A stretch of DNA of 64,000 nt, taken from assembly GCA_017590115.1 (NCBI GenBank), contig JAGGNK010007537.1:1-64000 (forward strand), given 5' to 3'. The notes beneath the pieces are model-generated. The model ran no database searches. It saw only the letters and a program-made list of their open reading frames with translations, and was not told the origin of the DNA. Numbering within the stretch: the stretch's first letter is position 1; each line of letters begins with the position of its first letter. The translations under genes and the position numbers were made by a program. Shown here one piece after another: positions 34,314-47,900 of this stretch. The DNA is from Montifringilla adamsi (taxonomy: Eukaryota; Chordata; Aves; Passeriformes; Passeridae).

Positions 34314-37139
34314 TTGTGCTCACATGGCTGCACGTCACGTCACCCTGGGTTACACGTGGTGCAGGCACAGCCAGAGCTGCCTGTCCCTCCTTTTCAGAGG
34401 TGATGGCTGGCTTTCTTTTATCTGTGTTCTCAATGTTTTCAATTTCACTCCCCCCATGGGGCTTCCAGCCGGCACAAACTCAGCTGGGTTCAGGCATCAG
34501 TGCCCCCCAGGCACAGGCACTGGTGTTTGCTTGAGGAGAAGAAGAGCAGGGAGCTGAAATCACTGTCCAGCACTAAGAGACAGAGATGGATGTGGATTCT
34601 GTCTCCATGGATGTCACAGCACTGGCACCCAGGCATGAGAAGCACCAACGAGATAACAGAAGGCAGCGAGCAAATGCTGCCAGGTGCTGTGCTGACTATG
34701 CTGGAAGAATATTAATGACACAACAAATATTTGCAGCCTTCATGCTGCACACAACCCCTCAATGGCTTTGCAGCTGGAGTGACAGGGAGGCAAAGGGGGC
34801 ACAGCAATGTGCCTGCACAACAGGGACCTTGCCAGTCCCTGCTGGCATCTGGATGAGGGCTGCTGCAGCCTGCAGCCATGGTGCTGGGCCTGGGACATGC
34901 ATGGCCCTGCTGGGCCCAGCAGCTCACAGTGCACTGGGAAATGTAGTCCGGCTGCATCACCTGGACTGGGTGCCACTGGACATCACCAGGATGGGGCTGA
35001 GACCTTCTCCCATGTACCCTGGGCTCCTTAAATTGACCAGGCTCCTATCACTCTGTAATGGCCCCTGCTGGGCCCTCATCTCCTATTTCCTACAGGGCAG
35101 AAGCATGAGATGTTTTTCAGGGAACAGCTGTCTCATAAACAGGGAGCTGGGGAACATTCAGGACTTGGGGGTGGAGATCTGCAGGGTGATGTGTGGTAGT
35201 GTGGGAAAAGAACAGAGATCTCCTGGCACAGAAGGAAAGAGGAAACTTGGGACCAAGAGGCTGCACCCACATTCTGGAGACAAGCACCAAAGGGAGTAAT
35301 TTGAGTCAGCCAGTGCTCTTTGTCCTGCTCACCCCTGTCCCTGCCCAGCCTCTCCAGGCTGGAAAACCCTCACGCACTTTAGCCTTGTGCCTGCTCTGGC
35401 AGCACACCCCTGGCCACAGCAGCTGTTGATTTTCCAGAGCATTTGCAGAGAAGGAGTCTCAGGAATGGATGGGCTCTTGCACATGGGTGCAGAGGAGAGG
35501 ACTGCTCAAGTTCTGGCTCTGGGACTCTGAGCAGGGCAAAGCTTTGGTCAGGGTGGATTACTGTTGGCTCATCCCAATCAGAGCTGTCCTGCAAGGACCC
35601 CAGTGCCACAGTGCTGGTGTGGAATAGAGGTGGGAGTGCAGCAAGGACCAGGTTTTCTGTGTGGAGAGCCCCTGCGTCCCTCACTGCCCTGCACAGAGCC
35701 TGGCCACCCCGCACCTGTAGTGTGCCCTGATCCTTGCACGATAACTCTGCACTTCTACAGCTCCAGCCTCCATAGGCTGGTTGAAAGCTCCCACCCCTGC
35801 TCTGCCTGGGTGATGCACCATTCCCAGCAGGCAGGGTGAAGATGTTTACTAATCCCTGAGCCTTTTCCCTGCAGGAGAGGAAGGGTGTAGAGCCCAGAAA
35901 GAGAAGGGCAAGGAGGACAAAGCCCCCCTCCTCCCTCCCCTGCAGATCCACGTGAGCAGAGTACAGCCAGGGAGACCTCCTTCCTGCTTTTCCTCACCAG
36001 GGATTGAGGAGCTTAATTCAGGGTTTGCTGCAGGCTCAGCCCAGCCTGACTTTGCACCCAGCTGCTTAGTGTACTTGCCTGCACCATGGGAGGGATTTGG
36101 GGCACTGGAGACTTTTAGCCATGTCTCAGCTCAGCCCTGCTGTGCCACGCAGGAGCAGAGCGTGATGGAAATAGCACAGTAGAGTTACCAGTGCTGATGA
36201 GAGAAGGGACTGCAAATCCTGCAGCAGCAATTTCCACAGTCAGAGCCATCTCCAGGGCTTTAATTTATCCATTACAACTTAATTGGATGTAAACCCAGTC
36301 ACTTGTGAGCAGCAGGAGCTCTGATCAGGCAGTGGTCCTGAGTTTGTCTTCAAGATGCCTCACCAGGCCTCCCCATCCCTGTTGTGGTGCCTTGACCATC
36401 AGGAATCTGCTGCACTCAAGTGGAAGGGAGAGGCTCTCCTTGTTGCCCCAGGTGAGTTGGCTGTGCTCCTCTGAGCAGTGTCCCATACAGTGAGGAGCTG
36501 GTCATGGGGCTGTGGGTGCATCAGCATGCTCACATTTTAGGCACCCGGGCTAAGCCCAGGTAGGCACCCACTGCCACCTGTCTGAGCAGGTGCAGCTGGA
36601 CACCAAGGCAGGAGGGCACAGACTGCAGCCTCCTGTCCCCACAGGCCGATGCTGTTCTCTCCTCTCGTCCATGGAGCAGCTCCTGTCATTTTGTCAGGCT
36701 GTTGTCAGCAGGACTGACGCATGAGGCTGAGGAAACGTAAGAATGTGGCCTGTTGCACAGCACTCTACCCCACGGCTGCAAAAGCCTCCCTGGCACATGC
36801 TATCCAACACCCTGGCAGGCTGGAGTGGTACTGGTGAGGAAAAGGATGGCTCAGATCCCATGAGACAGGGACTGGCAGAGCCCTGTCCCCAGGCTCTGCC
36901 TTCCTACATGTAGGAAACTTGCCCTTCACAAACCCACTCCCTCTGCAGGCCTGGAAGAGCAGGAATGCCATGAATTCCTAGGGGGAGGGCAGGGAACTGT
37001 TCCCACTATAAATAAATGGGAGGCTCAGTTCCCTGCTCTAGCCCACAGGGTTATTCTCCCTCCTGAGACAAGGAAGAAAAGCCAGATCTTGGTCCAAGGT
37101 GTTTATGTTGTGCTTGGTGGCACTTGGAGCTGAGCACTG

Positions 37140-37180
<41 letters not shown>

Positions 37181-37195
37181 ACACCCAAAAAAAAC

Positions 37196-37230
<35 letters not shown>

Positions 37231-38223
37231 CCACACCAAGAGATACTCTATGTGGCTGCTTTTCCCAGCAGGACTGGTGCAAAGCATGTGCAGCCAGTCC
37301 TACCACGCAGGGAAACAGCTGGAGCAAAGCTGTTTGAGGGGAGTTGCAGAATTAGGGTTGTGGCAGCACCCAGAGAGGAGGCTGGGGCAGGGCTGGGCCA
37401 GCACAGGCAGGTGGATGCCAGGAGAGTGTCAGCAAAATGTGTGGGATTGAGCAAGGGCAGATCCAGCTGCAGAAAGTCCCTGGGCAGGAAGGACAGGACA
37501 GATCAGCCTCAGAACAGGCAAAAGGCCTGAGGTGGGGGAGCAGCAAGCAGAAGGAAACCAGGTAGAAGTGGAAGAGCTCAGGAAAACAAGGAAGGTGAAA
37601 GGGTGCACAGGCAGTGGGCATGCTGTCACTGAGAGGCTGCTCTTGCCTGCTCCTCCGGAGGACAGATTTGCTGCCCCGGGACACCACCCAGGCTGGGTGC
37701 ACGGAGAGAATGTGAGTCCCTGATCCAAGGGGCAGAGATCCAAGCCTACACCAGTGGGGCTCAAACTGCCAGCACCTACTTGTATGGGGGAACTGGTCCC
37801 ACGACACTGTATAGGGTGGGGCTGGATATATGGGGAGATCAGATCAGATCTGCACGCCTTTTGTCCATCCATCAGGGACTGGGTGCTACGAAGACAAAGA
37901 GAGTCCCGTGGCTAAACGGGGAATCCCGGCAGGGCCCAGGGAAGAATGGAAGCCCCGTATCTACAGTGTGTATCCAGGTGGGACCCAGGAGAGGAAGACT
38001 CCCACGCCTGTAAGGCGCATCCAGGGGTTGGAGACCGTCAAAGCCCTGTGTCCGTGGGGTGTGCCCAAGCTCTGTCCCGGGATCTCAGGGCTTCACAGCA
38101 CACTCTGGCGCCCAGGGAAACGCCCTCTCGGCACCCACCGGAGCCCGGTGCCGGTGGACGCGGACACCGGGGCGTGCGGGACCCGGCGCTGCCCGCCGGG
38201 GCGGGGCGGGGCGGGGCGGTGGG
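34314..38223. other. Intergenic stretch upstream of TESK1
   Basis: I see no supported gene. The stretch contains a long A-rich tract at 37142-37229, and GC content rises sharply from about 38100 as the TESK1 CpG island begins. Confidence 0.45.
37142..37229. repeat. Two poly(A) runs split by a short C-containing linker
   Basis: Runs of about 38 and about 30 A lie around ACACACCC and CTCT. The tract could be the tail of an old retroposed copy, but I see no recognisable body before it. Its exact length is likely unreliable in the assembly. Confidence 0.8.
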
Positions 38224-38900
38224 NNNNNNNNNNNNNNNNNNNNNNNNNNNNNNNNNNNNNNNNNNTGTGAATGGCGCTGGGGGTGCTCGGCGGGACCGAC
38301 ATGGAGTGGGAGAAGCTGCCGCGGCGGCCCGGGGAGGGCGAGGGGGAGGCGGCGGGGCCGTGGCCGGGCTGCGGGCGGCTGCGGCCCTCCTCGTACCGGG
38401 CGCTGCGCAGCGCCGTCTCCACCCTGGCGCGCATCGACGACTTCTACTGCGAGAAGATCGGGGCCGGCTTCTTCTCCGAGGTCTTCAAGGTGTGCGGGGC
38501 GGCAGCGGGCATGGCGGGCCGCGGGGCATCCCGCCGGGATCGGGCGTCCCCCGGGACCGCGGCAGCAGCGCAGCCCCGGCCGCGCCCTCGGCTGGGCACT
38601 GCGATCCCCCGCTCCAGCCCCGGCAGCCGGGCGAGGCTGGGGGCTGTTCGAGGCGGTGCCGTGCGGAGGGGACGTGGGGACGCCGCCGCTCGCCCCGTCC
38701 CGGCCGGGGCGTTGTGCCTCCATCGCCCCGAGCAGGGGGAGGGGAGCGCCGGCTCTGTTTACAGCCGGGGAGGCTGAGCGCTCCGAGCGCTGCGCCGTGG
38801 GTTGCACGGGGGGTCGGGTGGCTGGCAGCCGAGCCGCGGGGACCCCTGTCAAAAGGCTGGACAACCGAGCCCGCCCGGGGTGTGCCTGTGGCAGGGAATC
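38100..38900. promoter_or_regulatory. CpG island at the TESK1 5' end
   Basis: The sequence is very GC-rich with many CpG pairs, such as repeated GGGGCGGGGCGG before the gap, and it covers exon 1 and the start of intron 1. GC boxes of the Sp1 type are visible just left of the gap. This is the typical promoter of a broadly expressed gene. Confidence 0.75.
38224..38265. other. Assembly gap (42 N)
   Basis: A run of N sits inside the CpG island, 5 bp before the first usable TESK1 ATG. The true gap size and the upstream leader are unknown. Confidence 0.98.
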
Positions 38901-41900
38901 CAGGTAGCGTTCCTAGCCACTCCAAGGCGATGTCCGGCGTTGCCGGGCCTGCTGAGCAGGTGATGTGCAGGATTCCCCACGGAACCCCCACGAAGGTGTT
39001 TGGCTGTGCGACAGGGGTGTAATGCCGTAGAAGAGCAGGGGCCTGACTCCTGGCTGAGCCCCCAGAGCTGCCTTTGTCTTCCATCCTCTCTGGGACTGTC
39101 AGGGTGGGGATGCCTGTGTGTGGCATCCCAGCATGGGGGTGTGTGAGCGCTGGTGGGGAGCTCAGGGTCTCCAGCAGTGAGGCAGAGGTACATGGTGGCA
39201 ATATCCTGCCAGCCAAATGCTGCTAGGGACGAAGGGCTGTGCCTCAGTGTCACCACTACCTCTCCCGGCAGAGGGGAGGTGTGTGCATGTGCTGTTTTGA
39301 GCCTCGGCATCACTTAAGGTACCATAAGCCACTGGGCTAGGACTGTCCTTAAGTGGTGATCTAGTAGCTTCATATCTGTCAAAGAGCAGCTTAGGGCTGG
39401 GCACAATCCCCGCTACCTGCCACCACAGTCACTGAGGTCACAGGTAGCACAACCATTATGGCATTCACATCCTGGCAGTACCCTGAGGTCCCTCTCCAGC
39501 CCTGACACCGTTCCCCACTCAGCAGGGAGACCCCAAGAACTGTTTCCTCTTCAGCCACAAAAGAGGTGTCCTGTGAGGAGCTATGGAGAATGTGCAGAGA
39601 GGTCCCTCTCCTCTATGCTCTCTCCTGGAGCTCCCAGTGGAGCCATGACCTCCCTGCTGGCTGGGTTTCTGCTATTGATCTCTGGCTTGGAGTGCACAAC
39701 AGCACCTTGGAGCAGAGGGAGGCATTTAATAATGTCAGGCGTGGATATGGCTCTTTAATAATGGATGCTCCCATGTCTCAGCGAGGCCACGGTCTCTTCT
39801 TGCCTTGCTGTTTGTTTTCCCAGTTTCTGCAGGAGCCACAAAATGCTCCTTCTCCCATAGGTTGTTTGGATGCTTGTGGGGCCACTGGCGTGTAGATTTT
39901 GGGGGACTGGTGAAGGTTGAGGGGTGGGAAGGGGATCAGGATCAGTAGTTGACATGTGTGCATGGTGGCAAGGAAGCAGGGCTGGGAGGGGGCCAGATGG
40001 GGCTTTGTGCTCGTGCGGTGGGTTGAGTCCAAGAGCTCAGCAGGATGGTGGGGTAAGCCTGGGATCTGAGCTGGGGTTTGGCCGCCAGAGCTTGCGAGGA
40101 GGACAGAGCTTGGCAGGGCAGCCCAGAACCCATTTTCCTCCCACTTCCCTTGTTCCTTCTGTAGCTTTCCAAGGCTGTGGGCACTTGAATCTGCCTGCTC
40201 TGTGTGTCTGCTGAGCCGTATGTCATTCCAGCCTTGGTGGGTGAGGGGGACAGGGAGGGGACCTTGATATCTCTGCCCCTGTGCAGGTAGCTCAGTCCTG
40301 GTGTGGAGCTGAGCCAGGGCCAGGGAGGGTGCTGACAAGTGTCTGACTGTCTTCTCAGAATTAAAACCAAAGGGCTCAGTGTGTCCAAGCCCTGGTATCC
40401 CAAGCCCCTCCAGTCCAGCACCTCTCTCAGAAAGGCTGTCCAGAGCAAACAGGAGACACCAGTGACAAGAAGCTGCTCTTTTTCATGGTGCTTGTTCCTA
40501 GCTGATCCCCCACTGTGCTGCAGAGCAGGGCTGTTTTCCCTCTGGAGCAGCTGGTTCTCATTGCCTTTCCCTGTGCAATTTCAGAGGCACTAGCCCCCCC
40601 ATTTTCTCAGATACACAGACTTTGCAGGAAACCACCTCTCTAGTTCCAATTGACTGAGCAGATTGAGCCAGGTCTGTTTGTGCCAGGCATTTTCTCTAGC
40701 CCTTAAACCGCTGTTGCATCTCTTCCCCAAATCCCTCTCTTATTTCCCATGTGCTGTCTGTAGCAGACACAGGGGCTGTGGACAGCATCCTTGGGGCTAT
40801 ATCCAGAGGCCTTCACTCATCTGAATCTCAGCCTCCTGCCCTGACGTTGCATATCCTCTTGGAAATGCCATCTCCCAGGTTGCAGCTCTGTGGTGTGCTC
40901 TGTCCAGTGCCCCATTTCCATGGCATTGTGTGTGTGTGTTTGTGTGGTTTAGCAGCTCCTAGCATGAGCATAGCTCAAGAGAGGGTTTTGGCATCATTGT
41001 CACTTGACCATCTCTGCTCACTTCCCCACCACCCTTTGGGGTTTTCTATTTACTTCCAATTTTCCAGTGCAACTAATGGAGCAAGTCCCTTCCTCTTATC
41101 TGCTGCCCTTCATCAGGGACTTTGCCTTGTTTTACAGAGCAGAATGAAGCAGTGTGACACTGATGGGGAAACTGAGGCAAGCAGGGAGGAAGTGAATTAG
41201 CCAAGGTCAGCCAGCCATGGCAAGGCTGGGAGCAGCCCTGGCCCCGCAGTTGCCGCTTGGGAGTCCTGGGCACAGGAAACGTGTTGTGCTGACCAGCTGG
41301 AGACCTGCCAGCCCCTCTCCTGCTCTATCACAGGGCATGCTCCAGGCTTGCCAGTCAGGCCAGGCAGTGATCTGCCACCAGTGTGTGACACTGGCACTGC
41401 CTGCCTGGCTCCTGCTGTGCCCACAGTGCCGCTCCTCGGAGAACAGGAGGTGGGGGTTGCTGATGCTCAAACACTCTCCAGGAGCAGGTGCTTTGTCTCA
41501 TCCTCAGAGGAAGTCTGTCTTGACTGATTCTGTCTTTTCCATTTGATGAGCATGTTTCCCAGTCCCACCCATTTGTGTTATTGGTATTCCTGTGAGCTCA
41601 GGTGCAGTTGTTGTGGGTGGCTGTGGGGTTACCAGCGGCATTGATAGCTCCCTTGCCCCCCTCCTGTCTTCCCCACAGAGCTCTCTGGGGTGACGGGTGC
41701 AGGATGGTGTCCCTGTGTGACTGTGCCTTGCCTGTGTGGGGCAGGGGGCAATGGAATATGCAGAGAGCGGGGCTGTGTGCCAGGCCGTCCCCAGTGCTGG
41801 CTGCAGGGAGGATGGCTGCTGACACCTCCGGGTGGGGAGATGTCAGGGAGCTTTGCCCCGTGTCTAGACGGGAGTGCCGGCTGTGGGGAGGGAGCAGGCC

Positions 41901-44900
41901 GTCTGCTTGCTCTGATTAGCATGCTCTTTAAATAAGACTCTAATTTCCGCTGTTAAAAGAGCTCAGATCCCTTGTGCCCAGGCTGGGGCTGCCGCCAGCC
42001 CGGCCCATCCCCCAGCGCTGTGTGCTGGCGGCAGATGGGATGGGGACAACATGCCGCGGCACCCTGGCTCACCCGCAGTACCCCCTGAAGTGCCCAGTGG
42101 ACCAGCCATGTGGGATGCCAGGGAGCATCGCTGAGGGGTGAGGGCTTGCCTGTTTCCTGGGTGGGGGACAAGTGGCTTGCCCTCCCCCTGCAGCCCCACA
42201 CGGCTACCCGGCTGAGCTCAGCTCCGGGGAATGCACTGGGATTCCTGGGCACCGTGCCAGAGTGCATGAGAGAGGCGAGAGGGGACACCTTCCTGCCCGA
42301 GGAGGTTGTGCTGCCTGCTGCCTTTTCTGGACGTCAGTGAGGGAGGAAACCTCCTTAGTGGGGGGCTTCAAGCCCCCTGCAGTCATGGCTGATGCCCTTT
42401 GCTGCTGGGTCTGTGTTAGGGGGTGGCCAGGGTGCTGGGCTGGTGCTAGCACCTGGATAGACTGGGTAAACTGGCCAGTGCCTGTGGAAGTCATGGAAAG
42501 GGAGCATAACTCCTTCCCTGCTGTCCCAGATGTGGGCTGGCCTTGAGCTGTCCCAGGTATGGGCTCCCCTCGCAGGGAAGATGGCAGAACAGGGCTTTGC
42601 AAGTGAGCTTATTGGACAGCCGCAAGGACATCATGCCACATGGGGATGGAGTCACGGAAAAAGACATTGGGGCAGGGCTGTACTGGCCAGGAGCTCCTGG
42701 GATCCCTGGGATAATTCCTGGAGAAGCAGCTTTCACAAGACCTTCCCTCCCCCAGGCTCTCTCCTCCAATCTCAAGGTGTCCAGCCCCATGTGACTGCAC
42801 TGAGACCTCGCTCAGCCTATTCCAATGGCAGGCAGCTTTTTAATGAGGAATTAAGCCACGGGCACCTCCCGACTCTGTGGGGCTGAGCTGGTGCCCACCA
42901 GATGCTGTTCCCTGATGTAGGGCCGCCACTGCTGGCAGGGAGCTGGCCAGCCCTACGGCACATGGCCACCAAGGGCCAGCATTGTGCGTGCTGTGCAGCA
43001 TTCCTGCCGTGGGCGCGTGGCGCCGGAGCCTTGCCGCCTCCAGCCATCCCAGCGGGGATGAGCCTGCCTGCACCACTGAGCCCCGTCCTGCTGTCTGGCA
43101 GCTGCTGGTGCCAGCCAAACTGACCGAGCCAGTCCTGCCAGCCCCACGTGGCGTGGGAAGGGAAGGAAGCACTGCCACCAGGAGAGCTGCATCAGGAATG
43201 ATAGGTTTTGCTGGGCAGCACCCAGTGCCAGAGGCTTGGCAAGGCTGTGGATCCTGCTGTCCAGACTCTGCCTTCCTCAATCCCTGGCTCCATGGGGAGC
43301 TGGAGGGACCAAGGGAAACTGTGCCCACCCTGCTGTGGTCACACAGGCCACCTCCTTAAAGCCTGCACTGAGGCCTGGCTGAGAGCCCAGTTTCTGTTTC
43401 TGGTGCTGCCCTCAGCTGCCCCACGAACAGGGATGGGGTGGAGGAAAGACAGCAGTGGGTGAGATGGGGTGGGGTTGCCCCTTGCCCTTGGTCCAGATGC
43501 GACCAACGAGTCCTAGGGCATCAGGATGGCATTGGCAGCAGTTCCAGGTGCTGCTGGGCAGTGGTGTGGTGGGCAGTGAGCACAGGGAGGACTTGGAGCC
43601 CCATTAGGTGGAGCGCTCTGGGTGCTCCCCACAGCAGGCACTCCAGTTTCACCCTGGGACAGGCTCTCCCTGAACCCAGGAGCTCAGTATGTCCAGTGCT
43701 CAGCAAGGAGGAGGCATGGGGAAATCCACCCTTCCTTCTCCCTGCAGCATGGTGGGGTGCCAGGATAGGGGCCTGTGGTGGCAGGTGTCTGGGGTGTCCC
43801 CTTCCCACTTGTCCAGGGTCCATTCTGAGCTCTCCTGTCACGTGGCCTCTGTCGGTGGGTCAGGAGTGCCAGCTGGCTGTCTGGGGCTGGCTGGAGGTGA
43901 CGCAGGTGTAACTGGAGCAGGGTGCCTACAGGCAGGTGTCTGCTGAATTATTCAAAGCCTCTCCATGAGCTCAATGAGCTGATGGTGGCACAGCACAGTT
44001 ATTGCCTCTCACTTCCACTCTGACTGGGACTGGTTTGGCATCAGTGCACACAGACATGTAGAAGGACCTTCATAGAGCACTCATTTTCCCCAGGGCCTTT
44101 TGAAACCTGCTGCCCCATCCCCTGGGTGTTTTCTGCTGGATAGATCCCCATCATGGCCTGCACCCCAGGAGCAGTGCCAGCCATGGGGTGAGAGGAGAGC
44201 CCTGGAGGGGCCAGCATGCCAGCCTCCCTCTGTTGTGGTAGGGACAAGGGCCAAGCTGTGAGCAGGACGGAGGTGCTGGGGATCCTGCCTCCAGCCAACC
44301 TCTTGTGTTTTGCCTGGGAAGGCAATCCCTGACGTGAGGGGTGTTGTGGGGGTGTTGTGGGGCTGGCCACGGGCTGGCACCAGCTCAGCAGCCTCAACCA
44401 GCATTGACTAAAAAGGAGAAGAGCAGGGAGCTGACGGCAGCGCTGAGGAATGCCTGCGCCTCCGTGCACAGCTCCCTGTGTGCTGGGGGGCAGCTGGGAT
44501 CTGCTGGGTTGTTCCCCCAGGCAGCTGCTGCTTTGAAGTAGGGGTGGTATCCCACCCCCAGCACCTGCTCAGGAGAGGACCCTAACATTGGTTTGGTCCC
44601 CCCATAACAGGGTTAGGTCAGGGCATCCCGTGCTCTTCCCTTGCCCTGCACATGCCAGGGAGCTGCAGATGGACGGGGTGTCCGTGCTTGGCCATGCTCC
44701 AGCTGCTGTTCTTGGCGGGGGACCAGACCCTCAGATCGCATGACAGTATCGGGCTGGGGCTGGCTAAATATACAGCTCATGCAGGCTCCATGCCCTGCCA
44801 GACTAGGGTCAAGCACTACAGCTGGCCACACCTAGAGCTGGTTCAGAGGGGCGGTGTGCCCCCTCTTTTCTCCATTCCATGCTGGTAGGGTCTGGGTATT

Positions 44901-47900
44901 GCTGACTCAAAACAAGTCCTCCCTGATGCTCCCCAATCCTGTACCTGCCTGTTCTTACAGTAGAGCTGAGCTCACAGCTTATGGCAGCTGTTGTTGCCTC
45001 TTGGGAGTGTAGCATATGGAGGGAGCATAACAAGCAGGGTACCCCAGGAGAGATGGGCCTGTGTGTCATCAGTACTGGGTGTGCTTGGAGATGTGGGGAA
45101 AGTGCCCCCTAGCCCTAGTGGTCCCTGAGGTGCCATGGGATGCTTAGCTCCCCTCTCTGGGCTGGGCTGGGAGCCAGGTGAAGCCTGGTGTCCATGGGGG
45201 CTATAGAGGTCCATGGGGCTCAGCCTTCCCTGCATCCCCCTCCAGGTGCGGCACCGGCAGTCGGGGCAGATCATGGTGCTGAAGATGAACAAGCTGACCA
45301 GCAACCGGGGCAACATGCTGCGGGAGGTGCAGCTGATGAACCGCCTCTCGCACCCCAACATCCTCAGGTAGGACCTGCTTCCCCACTGCCACACCCCCCC
45401 TTTTCCATAGCCTGGGGGTTTGGAGCTACTGCTGATGCTGGATAAGCTCTTGGGGCTGGTTCCTGCCACAGCCACCCTTAGGTCCTCTCTGTCTCACAGG
45501 TTCATGGGGGTGTGTGTGCACCAGGGACAGCTGCATGCACTGACAGAGGTAAGAGTGTGGCAACAGCCATGAGCCTCAGGGTTCCTGCAAGTCTGGGGAG
45601 GGGACAGTGATGCCTATGGGGACACATTCTTGGCCTGTGACATGGGCAGACAAGGCCTGCTGGGAGGCTGTTTTGTGGGTTGGTTGGAATATGCATTAGG
45701 ATGAGAGATGGGCATCCAGTGTTGTGGGGGGGAGGGATGCTGTGATGCGATGGCCTGGCTCTCCCCATCAGTACATCAACGGTGGGAACCTGGAGCAGCT
45801 GCTGGACAGCCCTGTGCCCCTCTCCTGGTCCATGCGTGTCAAGCTGGCCCTCGACATCGCCCATGGCCTACGCTACCTGCACTCCAAGGGCATTTTCCAC
45901 CGTGACCTCACCTCCAAGGTACGGGATGTTCCAAGGCACCGCATTGCCCTTGTTGTCCCATAACTGTGTTGCTGCCTTGCTGCCCCAGGTGTGGCAGGCT
46001 GGGGAGCAGGAGGCTGTGCTGTGCTGGGGTGTCCTGAAACCGGTGGCCAGGGAGGTAGGGCTGGCACTTGGTGTGACAGGTCCTCTTGTGCCCACAGAAC
46101 TGCCTGGTGCGCTGCGAGGCCAGTGGCTACACAGCTGTAGTGGGTGACTTCGGCTTGGCAGAAAAGATCCCCACCTACAGGTACGTGGGCAGCACGCACC
46201 TGTCCATCCCCATCCCTGGAGCCCACTCAGAGCAGAAGCTGGGGAGGGATGGATGTTGGGGATGCAGCTAAAAGGGTAGGAATGGTGCCGACGCCCTGCG
46301 ACTCCCCAAAGGAGTAATAATTAGCATTGACTCCATGACTCAGAAGGCTGATCAATCACTTCATTATACTATACTTACTAAGAAAGCCATCACCCTTACC
46401 AGACAGTCACGTTACAGCTGAACCCAATTGGTCCTTCAATCTAAACACCGTCACCAGTGGCCAATTAAGAAATCACTCTTTGGTAAACAAATTTCCATAA
46501 TACTGTATGTTCACAACAACAGGTGCAGCAAGTGAAGATAAGAATTGTTTATCGTTCTTTTCTCTGATAAGGACAAAGCCTCTCCCATGAGGACAATTTT
46601 CTCCCAGGACAATGCTTGGGAAAGTTGTGCATTGCTCTCTGTGGCCAGAGACCTGCTGCCACAGGAATGGGGGTGGTGGGATAGTCCCTGGCAGGGGGAC
46701 TCCAGGAGCAGCTTGGGAATAGCTAGGAGGGGATGGAGAAGTGGGTGGTGTGACTGGGGAGAGATGAGTTTGTAGAGTGCATGGAAGGGGCTTAGCCCAG
46801 GAAGGGAGATGGAGATGGTGATCTGGGCTGCTGCAGCAGGAGGATGGGAGGTTGGACATGTGGGGGACTGGGCAGCCTCTGATATTCCACCATGTCTCCT
46901 AGTGAGGGCAGCGAGAAGGAGCCGCTGGCCGTGGTGGGCTCCCCGTACTGGATGGCACCTGAGGTGCTGCGTGGGGAGATCTACAACGAGAAGGTGAGGC
47001 TGCCCTGTGTGGGGCTTTACTCAGGCTTGTGCTGCCACTGGTTTGCAGAGTTTGCAGTCCTGGGGTGCACCTAGAGGGAAGGAATTGAGCATCCCTCTGG
47101 TGACAAGGTGACAGTGTGGCTTTGCAGGGAGGAGAAGGGCTGTGGCCTTGCAGAGTGGTGGGCACATCACCACGGGGCTGCAGGACACCCTGATGACTCC
47201 CTGCTCTCTGCAGGCCGATGTGTTTGCATACGGCATCATCCTGTGTGAGACCATCGCTCGTGTGCCAGCTGACCCCGACTACCTGCCCCGCACTGAGGTG
47301 ACTCCCTGGGATGGGACGGGGAGTTGTGGGTAGCAGCACTGGGGCTGGGACCACTTCATCAAACAAGGGGGGCCATTCCGTGTTGGGCAGGGACCAATGT
47401 GCAGGACTGGTCCCCCATCTCAGGGCCAGGGTGCTGTGTTCCACTTGCTGCCCAGGGAGGGGTGGTCTCTGCTGGTAACCTCAGAACCCGTAGTGAGCCT
47501 GAAAAGGAGAACAGGGCAGTTGGATTCAGGCAAAGGGCAGAAGTGGTATCTGTGTCCTAGTATCCCCCAACCTTAGCCCAGTTTGGGGTGTCATCAGGGT
47601 CCTCCCTGCTGAGTCCCCAGTGGAGTGCTTCCAGATCCACAGTCTTGTGTGACAGTGCAGGGGGGAGGGGGCCAGCTGTGTTGGGTCCCCTGGGCCTTGT
47701 GGTGCCCCAGGAGACCCAACCTTACTCTTCTTCCTTTCCCTGGTGCAGGACTTTGGTCTGGACGTCACCACTTTCCGCACCATGGTGGGAATTGACTGCC
47801 CAGCGGCCTTCCTCCAGCTGGCTTTTCACTGCTGCAGTGTGAGACTCCCACCTCCACTGCCTGCCCTTCCCGGCCAGGGCAGGCAGGCAGGACAGGCTGC

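Noticed and set aside
37142..37229. Processed pseudogene tail
   Set aside because: No coding body or target-site duplication was found beside the poly(A) runs.
37946..39022. 358-codon open frame across the N gap
   Set aside because: The gap is translated as X, and the frame differs from the TESK1 kinase frame. It is an artefact of GC richness.
15273..46663. Full-length endogenous retrovirus between LTR copies
   Set aside because: Each LTR has its own private target-site duplication and no gag, pol or env remnants lie between them, so they are independent solo LTRs.
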